Assembly: GCA_036556965.1 (NCBI GenBank)
Contig: DATBIO010000041.1
Coordinates: 1 to 8,519, forward strand
DNA: 8,519 nucleotides
Source of the DNA: DATBIO01 sp036556965
Lineage (GTDB): Bacteria; Acidobacteriota; Vicinamibacteria; Fen-336
Reading direction: 5' to 3'
Below are positions 1-5,629 of this stretch, piece by piece (positions within the stretch are counted from its first letter, which is position 1; each line of letters begins with the position of its first letter). Made by a program: the position numbers and the translations under genes. Below the pieces are notes generated by a model, which saw nothing but the letters and a program-made list of their open reading frames with translations, was not told where the DNA came from and did not search any database.

Positions 1-896
1 AGGAAGAAGAAGGCCTTGTCCTTCTGGATGGGCCCGCCCAGCGTCCCCCCGAACTGCTCGCGGTGGAAGTCCTCCAGCTTGCTGCCGTCCGAGGCCTCCG
101 AGGTGAGGCCCTCCAGGCGCTGGAAGTGGAAGAGGCTGCCGTGCAGGTCGTTGGTGCCGGACTTGGTGATGACGTTGACCACCCCGCCCGCGGTGCGCCC
201 GAACTCCGCCCCCGCCCCCGTGGCCACCACCTGGAACTCCTTCACCGCCTCCAGGGTGATGTCGATGGCCGCGCGCTGCCCGCCCATCTGCTCCCCGAAG
301 AACCCGTTGTTGTAGTCGCCGCCGTCGAGGGAGATGTTGTTGAACACGCCGCGCTGGCCGGCGAAGGTGATCTCGTCGCCGTCCGGGCCCTGCACCACGC
401 TGACCCCGGGGGTCAGGGTGAGCAGGTCCTCGAACTTGCGCCCCAGGATGGGGGTGGTGGCGATGGTGGTCTCGTTGAGCGTGCTGCTGCTCTCCGTGCG
501 CGTGGTGTCCACGGTGGCGGTGCCCGTCACGGTGACCGTCTCCGCCACGTCCGACACCTTGAGGCTCGGGGACAGGGTGACGGTCTGGCCGACGCTGACC
601 ACCACCCCCTCCTGGACCAGGGTGGCGAAGCCTTCCTTCGACACCGTGACCTGGTAGCGTCCGGGCGCGAGCTGCAGGAACACGAAGCGGCCGTCCGTGC
701 CCGTGGTCAGCTCGCGGCCGAAGTTGGTGTCGACGTTCTTGACCGCGATCTGGGCGGCGGGCACGACCGCGCCCGACGCGTCCTCCACCACGCCCTGGAT
801 GACGCCGGTGGTGATCTGCGTCTGCGCGAAGAGGGACCCCGACAGCGACAGGGCGAGAGCCAGGGCCAGCCACGAAACGCGGGAGAGCCTGCGCAT
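1..896 (-). CDS. Oar-like TonB-dependent receptor with carboxypeptidase-regulatory domain, N-terminal part (3' end beyond window)
   Basis: This is the first 298 residues of an outer-membrane receptor that runs off the left edge without a stop. A Sec signal peptide (MRRLSRVSW then an Ala/Leu core) is predicted to end at F23-A24, before Q25. Residues about 29-115 form a carboxypeptidase-regulatory-like beta sandwich (GVIQGVVEDASGAVVPAA, then TDGRFVFLQLAPGRYQV). A TonB-box-like stretch ETVTVTG follows at 119-125. The plug follows, with LGRKFEDLLTLTPGV at 151-165, AEFGRTAGGVVNVITKSGTN at 230-249 and FGGTLGGPIQKDKAFFF at 282-298. This combination is known from the large Oar/CarboxypepD_reg receptors abundant in Acidobacteriota, usually around 1000 residues or more; substrates are mostly unknown. 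The start at 896 is supported by the signal peptide and an AAGGAG Shine-Dalgarno 8 nt upstream. It lies 127 nt downstream of the ZnuD-like receptor and probably has its own promoter. The family is clear; the ligand cannot be told. Confidence 0.93.
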   Translation of the reverse strand, partial: MRRLSRVSWLALALALSLSGSLFAQTQITTGVIQGVVEDASGAVVPAAQIAVKNVDTNFGRELTTGTDGRFVFLQLAPGRYQVTVSKEGFATLVQEGVVVSVGQTVTLSPSLKVSDVAETVTVTGTATVDTTRTESSSTLNETTIATTPILGRKFEDLLTLTPGVSVVQGPDGDEITFAGQRGVFNNISLDGGDYNNGFFGEQMGGQRAAIDITLEAVKEFQVVATGAGAEFGRTAGGVVNVITKSGTNDLHGSLFHFQRLEGLTSEASDGSKLEDFHREQFGGTLGGPIQKDKAFFF

Positions 897-904
897 GCCA
901 TTCA

Positions 905-910
905 CTCCTT
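905..910 (-). promoter_or_regulatory. Shine-Dalgarno AAGGAG of the Oar-like receptor
   Basis: On the minus strand AAGGAG ends 8 nt before the ATG at 896-894, an ideal spacing. It fixes the start of the Oar-like receptor. It also contrasts with three genes further upstream that have no such site. Confidence 0.85.
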
Positions 911-957
911 CCCCGGAGGGGAGCGGGGCGGAAATAGTTTCGGCGCGAATGGCGGCG

Positions 958-987
958 ACTATATGGCGTCCCACCCCGCGCGCGCAA
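958..987 (-). promoter_or_regulatory. Candidate sigma70-type promoter for the Oar-like receptor
   Basis: On the minus strand a -10-like TATAGT (958-963, five of six consensus bases) stands out in an otherwise extremely GC-rich gap. A weak -35 match TTGCGC (982-987) sits 18 nt upstream. Transcription would start near position 951, giving a leader of about 55 nt containing the Shine-Dalgarno. The -35 element lies inside the hairpin at 978-1001, so the two may interact. The -10 is the convincing part; the -35 matches at only three positions. Confidence 0.45.
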
Positions 988-1001
988 GGGTGCGCACGCG
1001 C
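978..1001 (-). terminator. GC-rich hairpin downstream of the ZnuD-like receptor, without U-tract
   Basis: Read on the minus strand, this 24-nt segment can fold into a 9-bp stem (two G-U pairs) with a 6-nt loop, beginning 22 nt after the receptor stop codon. What follows is GGGGTGGG rather than a run of T, so it is not a classical intrinsic terminator. It could still mark or protect a 3' end, or act with Rho. The sequence is alternating GC, which pairs with itself easily by chance. Confidence 0.3.
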
Positions 1002-1023
1002 AGCGCCCGCGGCCAGCGCCGGC

Positions 1024-3357
1024 TCAGAAGGTCAGGCGCGCGGTCAGGCGCACGTCCCGGCCGGGCCAGGGAGCCTGGTCCTTGAGGAAGGAGACGTGGT
1101 TGCGCGCCTCTTCGTCGGTCAGGTTGGAGCCCCTGAGGAGCAGCTCCAGCACGGCGCGGCCGAAGAACGCACGCCAGCCGAGGCTCGCGTTGAGCATGGC
1201 CCAGCCGTCGGTCGGCCGCTCGCTCGCGGCCACGCGGTCCTGCTCCCCCGCGCCCCGCAGCTCCGCGCGCGCACTCCAGCGGCTGCCCTCGTAGTGCAGG
1301 CCGACGCCGTACCGGAAGGGGGGGATGCGCGGCAGCGGGTCCCCGGTGTCGCGCAGCTCGGCGTGGACGTAGTCGGCCTGCAGGTCGAGGCCCACGTGGT
1401 GGGGCTCGGCGTGGAAGAGCTCGAGACGGGCCTGGGCCTCCAGGCCCCGGAAATCGGCGTCGCGCTGGACGTACTGCACGACGGCCAGCCCGTCCTCCTC
1501 CTCCCCCGTGAACTCCTCGAAGATGAAGTCGTCGAAGCGGTTCAGGAACCCGTTCAGCTCCCCCGTCACCCGCCCCGCACGCTTGCGCAGGGAGAGGTCG
1601 AGGCCGACGCTCGTCTCCGTCCCGAGGTCGGGGTCGCCGATCTCGAAGGCACGGGTGGCGATGTGCGGCCCGTTGGAGAAGAGCTCCTCCGCGTTGGGGA
1701 GCTTGACCGAGCGCGCGGCGGTGAAGGCCACCCCCCAGCCTGCCGCGTCCTGCCACACCACCCCCGCGGAGCCGCTGAAGCCCGTGAAGTCCCTCTCATC
1801 GGGGGTGTCGCCCTCGGCCCGGACCTCCTGCGTCTCCAGGCGGCCGCCGAGCTGGAAGCGCCAGGGCCCGCGGGCGGCCTCCTCGAAGGCGAACATCGCC
1901 CAGCCGTCGGTCAGGGTGGGCGGCGCGAACGCCTCTTCGCCGATAGCCTCGAAGTCACGGCGGAAGCCCTGCACCCCCACGGAGCCCGTGAACGGTCCGA
2001 GCGGCGAGTGAGGCAGCTCGAGCCGCCCCTCCCAGCTGTCGTTGTTGAAGACGGTGCCCACCGCCTCCCCCTCCAGCTCACTGTGCTCGTAGTCGGCCAG
2101 GCCGACGCGCAGGCGCGCCGCGCGCAGGCCCGCGAACGGGTGGCGCCACTCCCCGCGCAGGTCGGCGCGGCGCTGGCGCAGGTCGATGGAGACGTGCGCC
2201 TCCTCCTCGGAGGGGGCCTCTCCCTCGGGCACCCCCTCTTCCCCGTGCTGCGCGTGGCCGGGCACGCCATAGGTGCTGTCGAGTCCGCTCAGGGCCAGGC
2301 CGAGGTACCCGCGGCTGCTCACCACGGAGACGCCCAGGGCGCCCCCCGTGTTCTCCACCGCGCTGTTCTCCAGCACGCCCGTGGCCTGCTCGTGCTCCTC
2401 GCCTTCCGCCTCCTCCTCCGCGCGCAGGGCCGCGGACTCCGCGAAGCCCGGGATGGAGACGTCGTCCGTCCGGCGATGGAGGAAGTCCGCGTGCCACGCG
2501 AATCGGCCGGCTCCGCCGGTCAGCGACGCCGCGCCCGAGCCCTCGTCGGCGGCGGTCGCGCCCGCGAACTCGATGGCGCCGTGCAGCGGGCGGTCCGGGG
2601 CCGTGTCCGGCACGCGGTCGTCGAGGACGTTGACCACGCCACCCACGGCGTTACTCCCGTACAGCAGAGTGGCCGGCCCCCGCACCACCTCCACCTGCTC
2701 CGCGGCCAGGGGGTCGAAGCTCACGGCGTGGTCCGGGCTGGTGCTCGAGGCGTCCGCCGTCCCCACCCCGCTCTGCAGCACACGGATGCGGTCCCCTCCC
2801 AGCCCGCGGATGACGGGCCGGCTGGCGCCGGGACCGAAGTAGGTGGAGCTGACGCCGGGCTCCTGGGCCAGCGTCTCCCCGAGGGTGGGCTGCCTCTTGA
2901 GGGCCAGGTCGGCGCCGCTGAGCACCGTCACCGGCTGGGCGATCTCGCTCAGGGTGGCCGCGTGGCCGGTGGCCGTCACCACCACCGTCTCCTGGTGCAG
3001 GGCGCGGTCGAGCGTGATCTCCAGCCGCGCCTCCTGCCCCGCCGCCACCTCGACGCGGGTCACGTTCATGCCCGCCCGCGGGCTCTGCGCCTGCAGGATG
3101 TAGATGCCCGGCGGCACGGCGCTGAAGCGGAACCCGCCGTCCCCGCCCACCTCCGTGCGCCGGCCCAGCTCGACCAGCTCGACGTGCGCGTCGGTGGCGG
3201 GCGCTCCCTCCTGCCCCACCACCCGCCCCGCCACCGTGCCCGACGCGGTCTCCACCGACGGCTGCTGCGCCCAACCCGGCCCGGCCAGCGCCGCCACCAC
3301 GGCCAGTGTCCACGCGGCGGACCACGCCCCCTTGCGCCACGACCTTCCCTTCGCCAT
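1024..3357 (-). CDS. ZnuD-like TonB-dependent receptor (putative zinc or other metal uptake)
   Basis: A complete 777-residue outer-membrane receptor, predicted to import a metal or metal complex using TonB-ExbBD energy. The signal peptide ends at GWA30 before QQ. A carboxypeptidase-regulatory-like domain covers about 40-117, a TonB-box-like ETVVVTAT lies at 123-130, and the plug covers about 135-255. The plug carries SRPVIRGLGGDRIRVL (179-194), SSTSPDHAV (204-212) and VEVVRGPATLLYGSNAVGGV (222-241). The barrel has LPNAEELFSNGPHIAT (553-568), FEIGDPDLGTE (571-581) and NLTDEEARNHVSFLKDQAPW (745-764), and ends with aromatic F777. From memory, these are hallmarks of the ZnuD family (zinc import in Neisseria, with His/acid-rich loops). 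Two acidic/His-rich insertions at 313-324 and 368-388 fit metal capture. The regulatory domain ahead of the plug is not in the Neisseria protein as I recall it. The start is supported by GGAGG 4 nt upstream. The small Cys/His protein gene lies 92 nt upstream. Zinc itself is inferred; copper or another metal is possible. Confidence 0.9.
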   Translation of the reverse strand: MAKGRSWRKGAWSAAWTLAVVAALAGPGWAQQPSVETASGTVAGRVVGQEGAPATDAHVELVELGRRTEVGGDGGFRFSAVPPGIYILQAQSPRAGMNVTRVEVAAGQEARLEITLDRALHQETVVVTATGHAATLSEIAQPVTVLSGADLALKRQPTLGETLAQEPGVSSTYFGPGASRPVIRGLGGDRIRVLQSGVGTADASSTSPDHAVSFDPLAAEQVEVVRGPATLLYGSNAVGGVVNVLDDRVPDTAPDRPLHGAIEFAGATAADEGSGAASLTGGAGRFAWHADFLHRRTDDVSIPGFAESAALRAEEEAEGEEHEQATGVLENSAVENTGGALGVSVVSSRGYLGLALSGLDSTYGVPGHAQHGEEGVPEGEAPSEEEAHVSIDLRQRRADLRGEWRHPFAGLRAARLRVGLADYEHSELEGEAVGTVFNNDSWEGRLELPHSPLGPFTGSVGVQGFRRDFEAIGEEAFAPPTLTDGWAMFAFEEAARGPWRFQLGGRLETQEVRAEGDTPDERDFTGFSGSAGVVWQDAAGWGVAFTAARSVKLPNAEELFSNGPHIATRAFEIGDPDLGTETSVGLDLSLRKRAGRVTGELNGFLNRFDDFIFEEFTGEEEDGLAVVQYVQRDADFRGLEAQARLELFHAEPHHVGLDLQADYVHAELRDTGDPLPRIPPFRYGVGLHYEGSRWSARAELRGAGEQDRVAASERPTDGWAMLNASLGWRAFFGRAVLELLLRGSNLTDEEARNHVSFLKDQAPWPGRDVRLTARLTF

Positions 3358-3360
3358 CTC

Positions 3361-3366
3361 TCCTCC
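3361..3366 (-). promoter_or_regulatory. Shine-Dalgarno GGAGGA of the ZnuD-like receptor
   Basis: The minus strand reads GGAGGAGAG directly before the ATG at 3357-3355, a strong ribosome binding site with core GGAGG 4 nt from the start. It decides the start codon. It sits only two bases downstream of the right-hand (3') arm of the inverted repeat at 3369-3415, so folding of that repeat could affect ribosome access. Confidence 0.8.
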
Positions 3367-3368
3367 AA

Positions 3369-3415
3369 GCGTCCGCCGGTCTCAGCCTCGACGTGGGGTG
3401 GGCGCGGGCGGACGC
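3369..3415 (-). promoter_or_regulatory. 9-bp perfect inverted repeat in the leader of the ZnuD-like receptor
   Basis: On the minus strand, GCGTCCGCC (3415-3407) is followed 29 nt later by its exact reverse complement GGCGGACGC (3377-3369), extendable by one G-U pair. The second arm ends two nucleotides before the Shine-Dalgarno. It could form a long-loop stem in the mRNA between the small Cys protein gene and the receptor gene, as a translational or processing element, or serve as a DNA operator. It does not resemble a Zur or Fur box. In sequence this GC-rich a 9-bp repeat arises by chance fairly often (my rough estimate is about one in three for a gap this size), so function is only suggested. 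Confidence 0.35.
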
Positions 3416-3449
3416 CGCGTGAGCCCCGGGACCTACGGCAGGGATGCGC

Positions 3450-3737
3450 TCAGGAGGAGAGAGGAGGACCGCGCGGGCGACGGCGCGAGACGGCAGGTGC
3501 GGCCACGGCAGACGGCGGCGCCACGGCCACGGTCTCGAGCGGGGAGAGGTTGTAGACGGCGGCAAGGGGGGTGGCCACGACGGCGGGCCGCACGAAGGCC
3601 GTGCGGCAGGCAACGCAGTGGACCTCGGTCTGGCAGCCGTCGTCGGTGTGCGGGGCGAAGGAGGCCACGCCGTCCGCGCCGGCCACGCCGGCGAGGGCGA
3701 GCAGCGCGAAGAGGAAGGCGAGGCGCGTCCGCAGCAT
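3450..3737 (-). CDS. Small secreted Cys/His protein, possible metal-binding partner of the ZnuD-like receptor
   Basis: A 95-residue protein of unknown function. Residues 1-21 (MLRTRLAFLF then ALLALAGVAGA) are a clear Sec signal peptide, leaving a mature domain of about 74 residues. It contains H30, then C35-x4-H40-C41-x2-C44, a cluster that could bind zinc, copper or another soft metal or form a disulfide. A Pro/Ala-rich tail ends in SRRRPRGPPLSS. The small size, Cys/His patch and a C-terminal Arg-x-Pro-Pro motif recall the DUF2946-like small proteins often found near metal-related receptors; this is from memory and not a firm family match. It lies 92 nt upstream of the ZnuD-like receptor on the same strand, so the two are probably co-expressed. 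There is no Shine-Dalgarno; a promoter whose -10 lies 8 nt before the ATG predicts a leaderless start. The signal peptide and context make it a credible real gene despite its size. Confidence 0.8.
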   Translation of the reverse strand: MLRTRLAFLFALLALAGVAGADGVASFAPHTDDGCQTEVHCVACRTAFVRPAVVATPLAAVYNLSPLETVAVAPPSAVAAPAVSRRRPRGPPLSS

Positions 3738-3745
3738 CGAGGGAC

Positions 3746-3774
3746 AGGCTAAGGCGTCGCCGCGGCGGCGTCAA
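3746..3774 (-). promoter_or_regulatory. Candidate promoter of the small Cys protein, predicted leaderless
   Basis: The minus strand has TTGACG (3774-3769, five of six -35 bases), a 17-nt spacer, then TAGCCT (3751-3746, fitting TAnnnT), and the ATG begins 8 nt later. The predicted transcription start falls on or next to the start codon, and no Shine-Dalgarno precedes it. The -35 and exact 17-nt spacing are good; the -10 is weak (three of six). The spacer contains a 10-bp palindrome CGCCGCGGCG. Confidence 0.5.
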
Positions 3775-3775
3775 G

Positions 3776-3793
3776 GGCAGCCGCGCGGATGCC
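3776..3793 (-). terminator. Weak hairpin directly after the phytase-like gene, without U-tract
   Basis: Right after the stop codon at 3796-3794 the minus strand reads an 18-nt imperfect inverted repeat (GGCATCC...GGCTGCC, one mismatch, GCGC loop). No T-run follows; the next bases are the start of the -35 of the next promoter. It may help end transcription but is not a convincing intrinsic terminator. Confidence 0.2.
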
Positions 3794-4768
3794 TCAGCGC
3801 AGGGCGAAGTGCAGGAGGAGCGTGCGCTGGACGGCGCTGAAGTTGTTGTCGGAGAGGACGTAGATCAGCGTCTCCCCGTCCTGGCCCGCCCGGCAGGCCA
3901 GGCCTTCGAAGTTGTCGAGGATGAGCGGCGGCTCCAGGATGGCCAGGGTGGACCCCTGCAGCCGCACGTTGCCCTTCACACCCTGCGCCTCCAGCCGCAC
4001 GAAGCGCACGCTCACGATGCCGCGCTCGCGGTTGTACGCGCGCTCGAGCACCAGCACGTCCCCTCCGGGCAGGGCGCAGGCGTCGGAGGGCCGGAAGGCC
4101 CCCACCAGCGGGTACCACAGCGGCTTCCACTTGCCGTCCACGCCGATCCACCCGCGCAGGCCCGCCTTCTCCGCCCGGTACTCGGTGATGGCGAGGACGC
4201 GGCCGTCGGGCAGGGCGGCCAGCGATTCGATCCCGCCGTTGGCCGGGGTCTTGGGCAGGTCGCCCGGCGGCGGGTACACCTCCGCGGGGCCTCCAGGCAC
4301 CCGGTAGCGCCAGAGCCGGTGGTGGTGCTCGAAGCCCACGAGCAGCGAGCTGTCGCCCAGGACGGTGAGGGACTCCGCGTCCTGCTCCGCCTTGTCGGGC
4401 AGCGACTTCCCCTGCGGCGTGAGCATGAGGTCCAGGCGCGCGTCCTCGAAGCCGGTCAGGCGGCCGTCGTCGCCGTAGCGCAGGTTGGCGGTCAGCCAGC
4501 GTCCCTCGTCGCTGATGGCGGTCACCCGCTCCCCGTCTGCGCTCACGCTCAGGCCGGAGAAGCCGCCGAAGCGCTTGTCGTCGGAGCGCAGCACCAGGCC
4601 GCCGCGGTAGGCCAGCTTGCCGCAGTAGGCCACGCCCGGATCGCCGTCGTTGAGGGCCACCGGCTCCGAGCTGACGGGCACCTCGCGCGGGAGGTCGCTG
4701 GCCCCGGCCAGGCAGGCGCCGGCGAGGACGGCGGCCGCGGTACGCGCCGGCCAGCCGTGTGCAGGCAT
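3794..4768 (-). CDS. Exported phytase-like-domain protein ('esterase-like activity of phytase' family)
   Basis: A 324-residue exported protein that is essentially one phytase-like (PF13449-type) beta-propeller domain. Recognisable family segments run in order: RFGGFSGLSVSADGERVTAI (66-85) with DEGRW (87-91), DAESL (130-134), FEHHHRLWRY (146-155), NGGIESLAALPDGRVLAITE (177-196), GGDVLVLERAYN (235-246), DNFEGLACR (285-293) and LSDNNFSAVQRTLLLHF (305-321). The acidic residues probably coordinate a divalent ion. Members are mostly uncharacterised; the family name comes from a reported esterase activity, and phosphate-ester hydrolysis is only possible. The N-terminus (about 1-24) is export-like. 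C19 sits in AGAC, a poor lipobox, so either a lipoprotein or a Sec-cleaved periplasmic protein is possible. The ATG at 4768 has no Shine-Dalgarno, but a TAGACT hexamer lies 9 nt upstream. It is 64 nt downstream of ddaH and 56 nt upstream of the small Cys protein gene, with no obvious pathway link to either. Confidence 0.88.
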   Translation of the reverse strand: MPAHGWPARTAAAVLAGACLAGASDLPREVPVSSEPVALNDGDPGVAYCGKLAYRGGLVLRSDDKRFGGFSGLSVSADGERVTAISDEGRWLTANLRYGDDGRLTGFEDARLDLMLTPQGKSLPDKAEQDAESLTVLGDSSLLVGFEHHHRLWRYRVPGGPAEVYPPPGDLPKTPANGGIESLAALPDGRVLAITEYRAEKAGLRGWIGVDGKWKPLWYPLVGAFRPSDACALPGGDVLVLERAYNRERGIVSVRFVRLEAQGVKGNVRLQGSTLAILEPPLILDNFEGLACRAGQDGETLIYVLSDNNFSAVQRTLLLHFALR

Positions 4769-4777
4769 AGGAGCGGT

Positions 4778-4806
4778 AGTCTAGTGAACTGTCGCCCACG
4801 TTGCGA
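4778..4806 (-). promoter_or_regulatory. Candidate promoter of the phytase-like gene, predicted leaderless
   Basis: The -10-like TAGACT (4783-4778) stands in a small AT-richer island (minus strand TTCACTAGACTACC) and ends 9 nt before the ATG. With a 17-nt spacer the -35 position reads TCGCAA (4806-4801), matching only three consensus bases. The ATG has no Shine-Dalgarno. A 5-bp inverted repeat GTCGC-N7-GCGAC (4791-4807) overlaps the -35 region and could be an operator half-site pair. Confidence 0.4.
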
Positions 4807-4830
4807 CGGTGGCCGGCGCCGGCCGGCCGT
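4806..4830 (-). terminator. Strong GC hairpin immediately after ddaH, without U-tract
   Basis: Starting two nucleotides after the ddaH stop codon, the minus strand can fold ACGG/CCGT and GGCCG/CGGCC as a two-part stem with a GCGC loop. The segment includes the perfect 14-bp palindrome GGCCGGCGCCGGCC. It is followed by CGCAACG, not a T-run. Its position directly after the stop suggests a 3'-end structure for the deacylase-ddaH transcript, perhaps Rho-assisted. Confidence 0.35.
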
Positions 4831-4832
4831 GC

Positions 4833-5621
4833 TCAGCCCGTGGCCGTTGGCGCCGGGTCCTCGAAGACCAGGCTGCAGCAGGTGACGGCGCCCTCCGCCT
4901 TGGCCAGCTCGGAAAGGTCCACCGCCACCACGGACACGCCCCGCGCCTCCAGGCGCGCGCGGGTGCGCGGCGCGCCCGCGGCCATCACCACGGTGCCCGC
5001 CAGGCGCAGGACGTTGCCCGCGAACGGCTCGGCCTCGTCCACCTCCACCAGGGCCACCCGGCCGAAGAAGGCCGCCGCCACCCAGGACGGGTTGAGGAGC
5101 ACCGTGTCGGGCGCGACGACGGTGGCCGCGCTCTTGAGGTGCAGGCATCCCTTGAAGGGGACGGCGCGCACGGTGTAGCCCAGGGGCGCGGCCAGGGCGC
5201 GCAGCGCCTCCACCCCCGCGCGGTTGGTGCGGCCGCCCAGTCCCACGAAGAGCGTGCGGCCCAAGCGCAGCACGTCGCCGCCGTCGAGGGTGGCGGGGAC
5301 CTCGGCGTGGGCCACGGGTCGATGGGCGGCCAGGGCGGCGGCCACCGCCGCCGTCTCGCCGCGGCGGGACGCCGCTCCGGGACGCGTGACCACGGCCAGC
5401 TCGTCCAGCACCACCGCCGTGTCCTCCACGAAGACCGCGTCGGGCAGCTCGGGCTCCTCCGGCAGCCGCTCCACCGCGCAGCCGAGCGCGGCCAGCGCCT
5501 CCTCGTAGGCCGCGTGCTGGGCACGCGCGCGCCCGAGGTCGATGGGCTGGCGGCGCAGGTGGGTCAGCTCGCAGCGGGCGATGGAGCCGCTCACCGGGCG
5601 CGTGAGGGCGATGCGGGACAT
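4833..5621 (-). CDS. ddaH: Dimethylarginine dimethylaminohydrolase (DDAH)
   Basis: A 262-residue cytoplasmic enzyme of the guanidino-group-modifying (pentein) superfamily, predicted to hydrolyse asymmetric dimethylarginine or monomethylarginine to citrulline plus dimethylamine or methylamine. Key segments match what I recall of mammalian DDAH1: PDAVFVEDTAVV (60-71), VTRPGAASRR (78-87), TLDGGDVL (111-118), FVGLGGRTNRAGVEAL (125-140), CLHLKS (159-164) and VDLSELAKAEGAVTCCS (234-250). The predicted catalytic residues are D113, H161 and C249, corresponding to Asp127/His173/Cys274 of the human enzyme and close to the E114/H162/C249 numbering of the Pseudomonas enzyme. The length fits the bacterial family (about 250-260). 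The open frame extends upstream to 6137, but that part overlaps the deacylase; the ATG at 5621, giving MSRIALTRPV, is the family-like start. It lies 8 nt after the deacylase stop with no Shine-Dalgarno, so translational coupling is likely. Arginine deiminase is excluded by size and motifs. Confidence 0.94.
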   Translation of the reverse strand: MSRIALTRPVSGSIARCELTHLRRQPIDLGRARAQHAAYEEALAALGCAVERLPEEPELPDAVFVEDTAVVLDELAVVTRPGAASRRGETAAVAAALAAHRPVAHAEVPATLDGGDVLRLGRTLFVGLGGRTNRAGVEALRALAAPLGYTVRAVPFKGCLHLKSAATVVAPDTVLLNPSWVAAAFFGRVALVEVDEAEPFAGNVLRLAGTVVMAAGAPRTRARLEARGVSVVAVDLSELAKAEGAVTCCSLVFEDPAPTATG

Positions 5622-5629
5622 GGCCGGGC

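Noticed and set aside
63..1085. 340-codon plus-strand frame opposite the Oar-like receptor
   Set aside because: It is a shadow of the receptor, with biased composition and no motif.
3369..3415. Zur or Fur operator in front of the ZnuD-like receptor
   Set aside because: Known Zur/Fur boxes are AT-rich palindromes. No such sequence occurs in this gap; the only repeat is GC-rich.
697..3555. 952-codon open frame on the plus strand opposite both receptors
   Set aside because: It lies antisense to genes with clear domains and signal peptides, its translation is low-complexity Arg/Ala/Gly/Pro/His-rich, and it spans a gene boundary. Long stop-free antisense frames are expected at this GC content.
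4811..4824. 14-bp palindrome GGCCGGCGCCGGCC as an operator
   Set aside because: GC-only palindromes are frequent by chance here, and its place right after a stop codon fits a transcript 3' structure better.
3104..4885. 593-codon open frame on the plus strand
   Set aside because: It crosses three confident minus-strand genes and begins with highly repetitive Arg-rich residues. No domain is recognisable.
4549..5148. 199-codon minus-strand frame bridging ddaH and the phytase-like gene
   Set aside because: It overlaps both confident genes in another frame and is Gly/Arg/Pro-rich with no motif.
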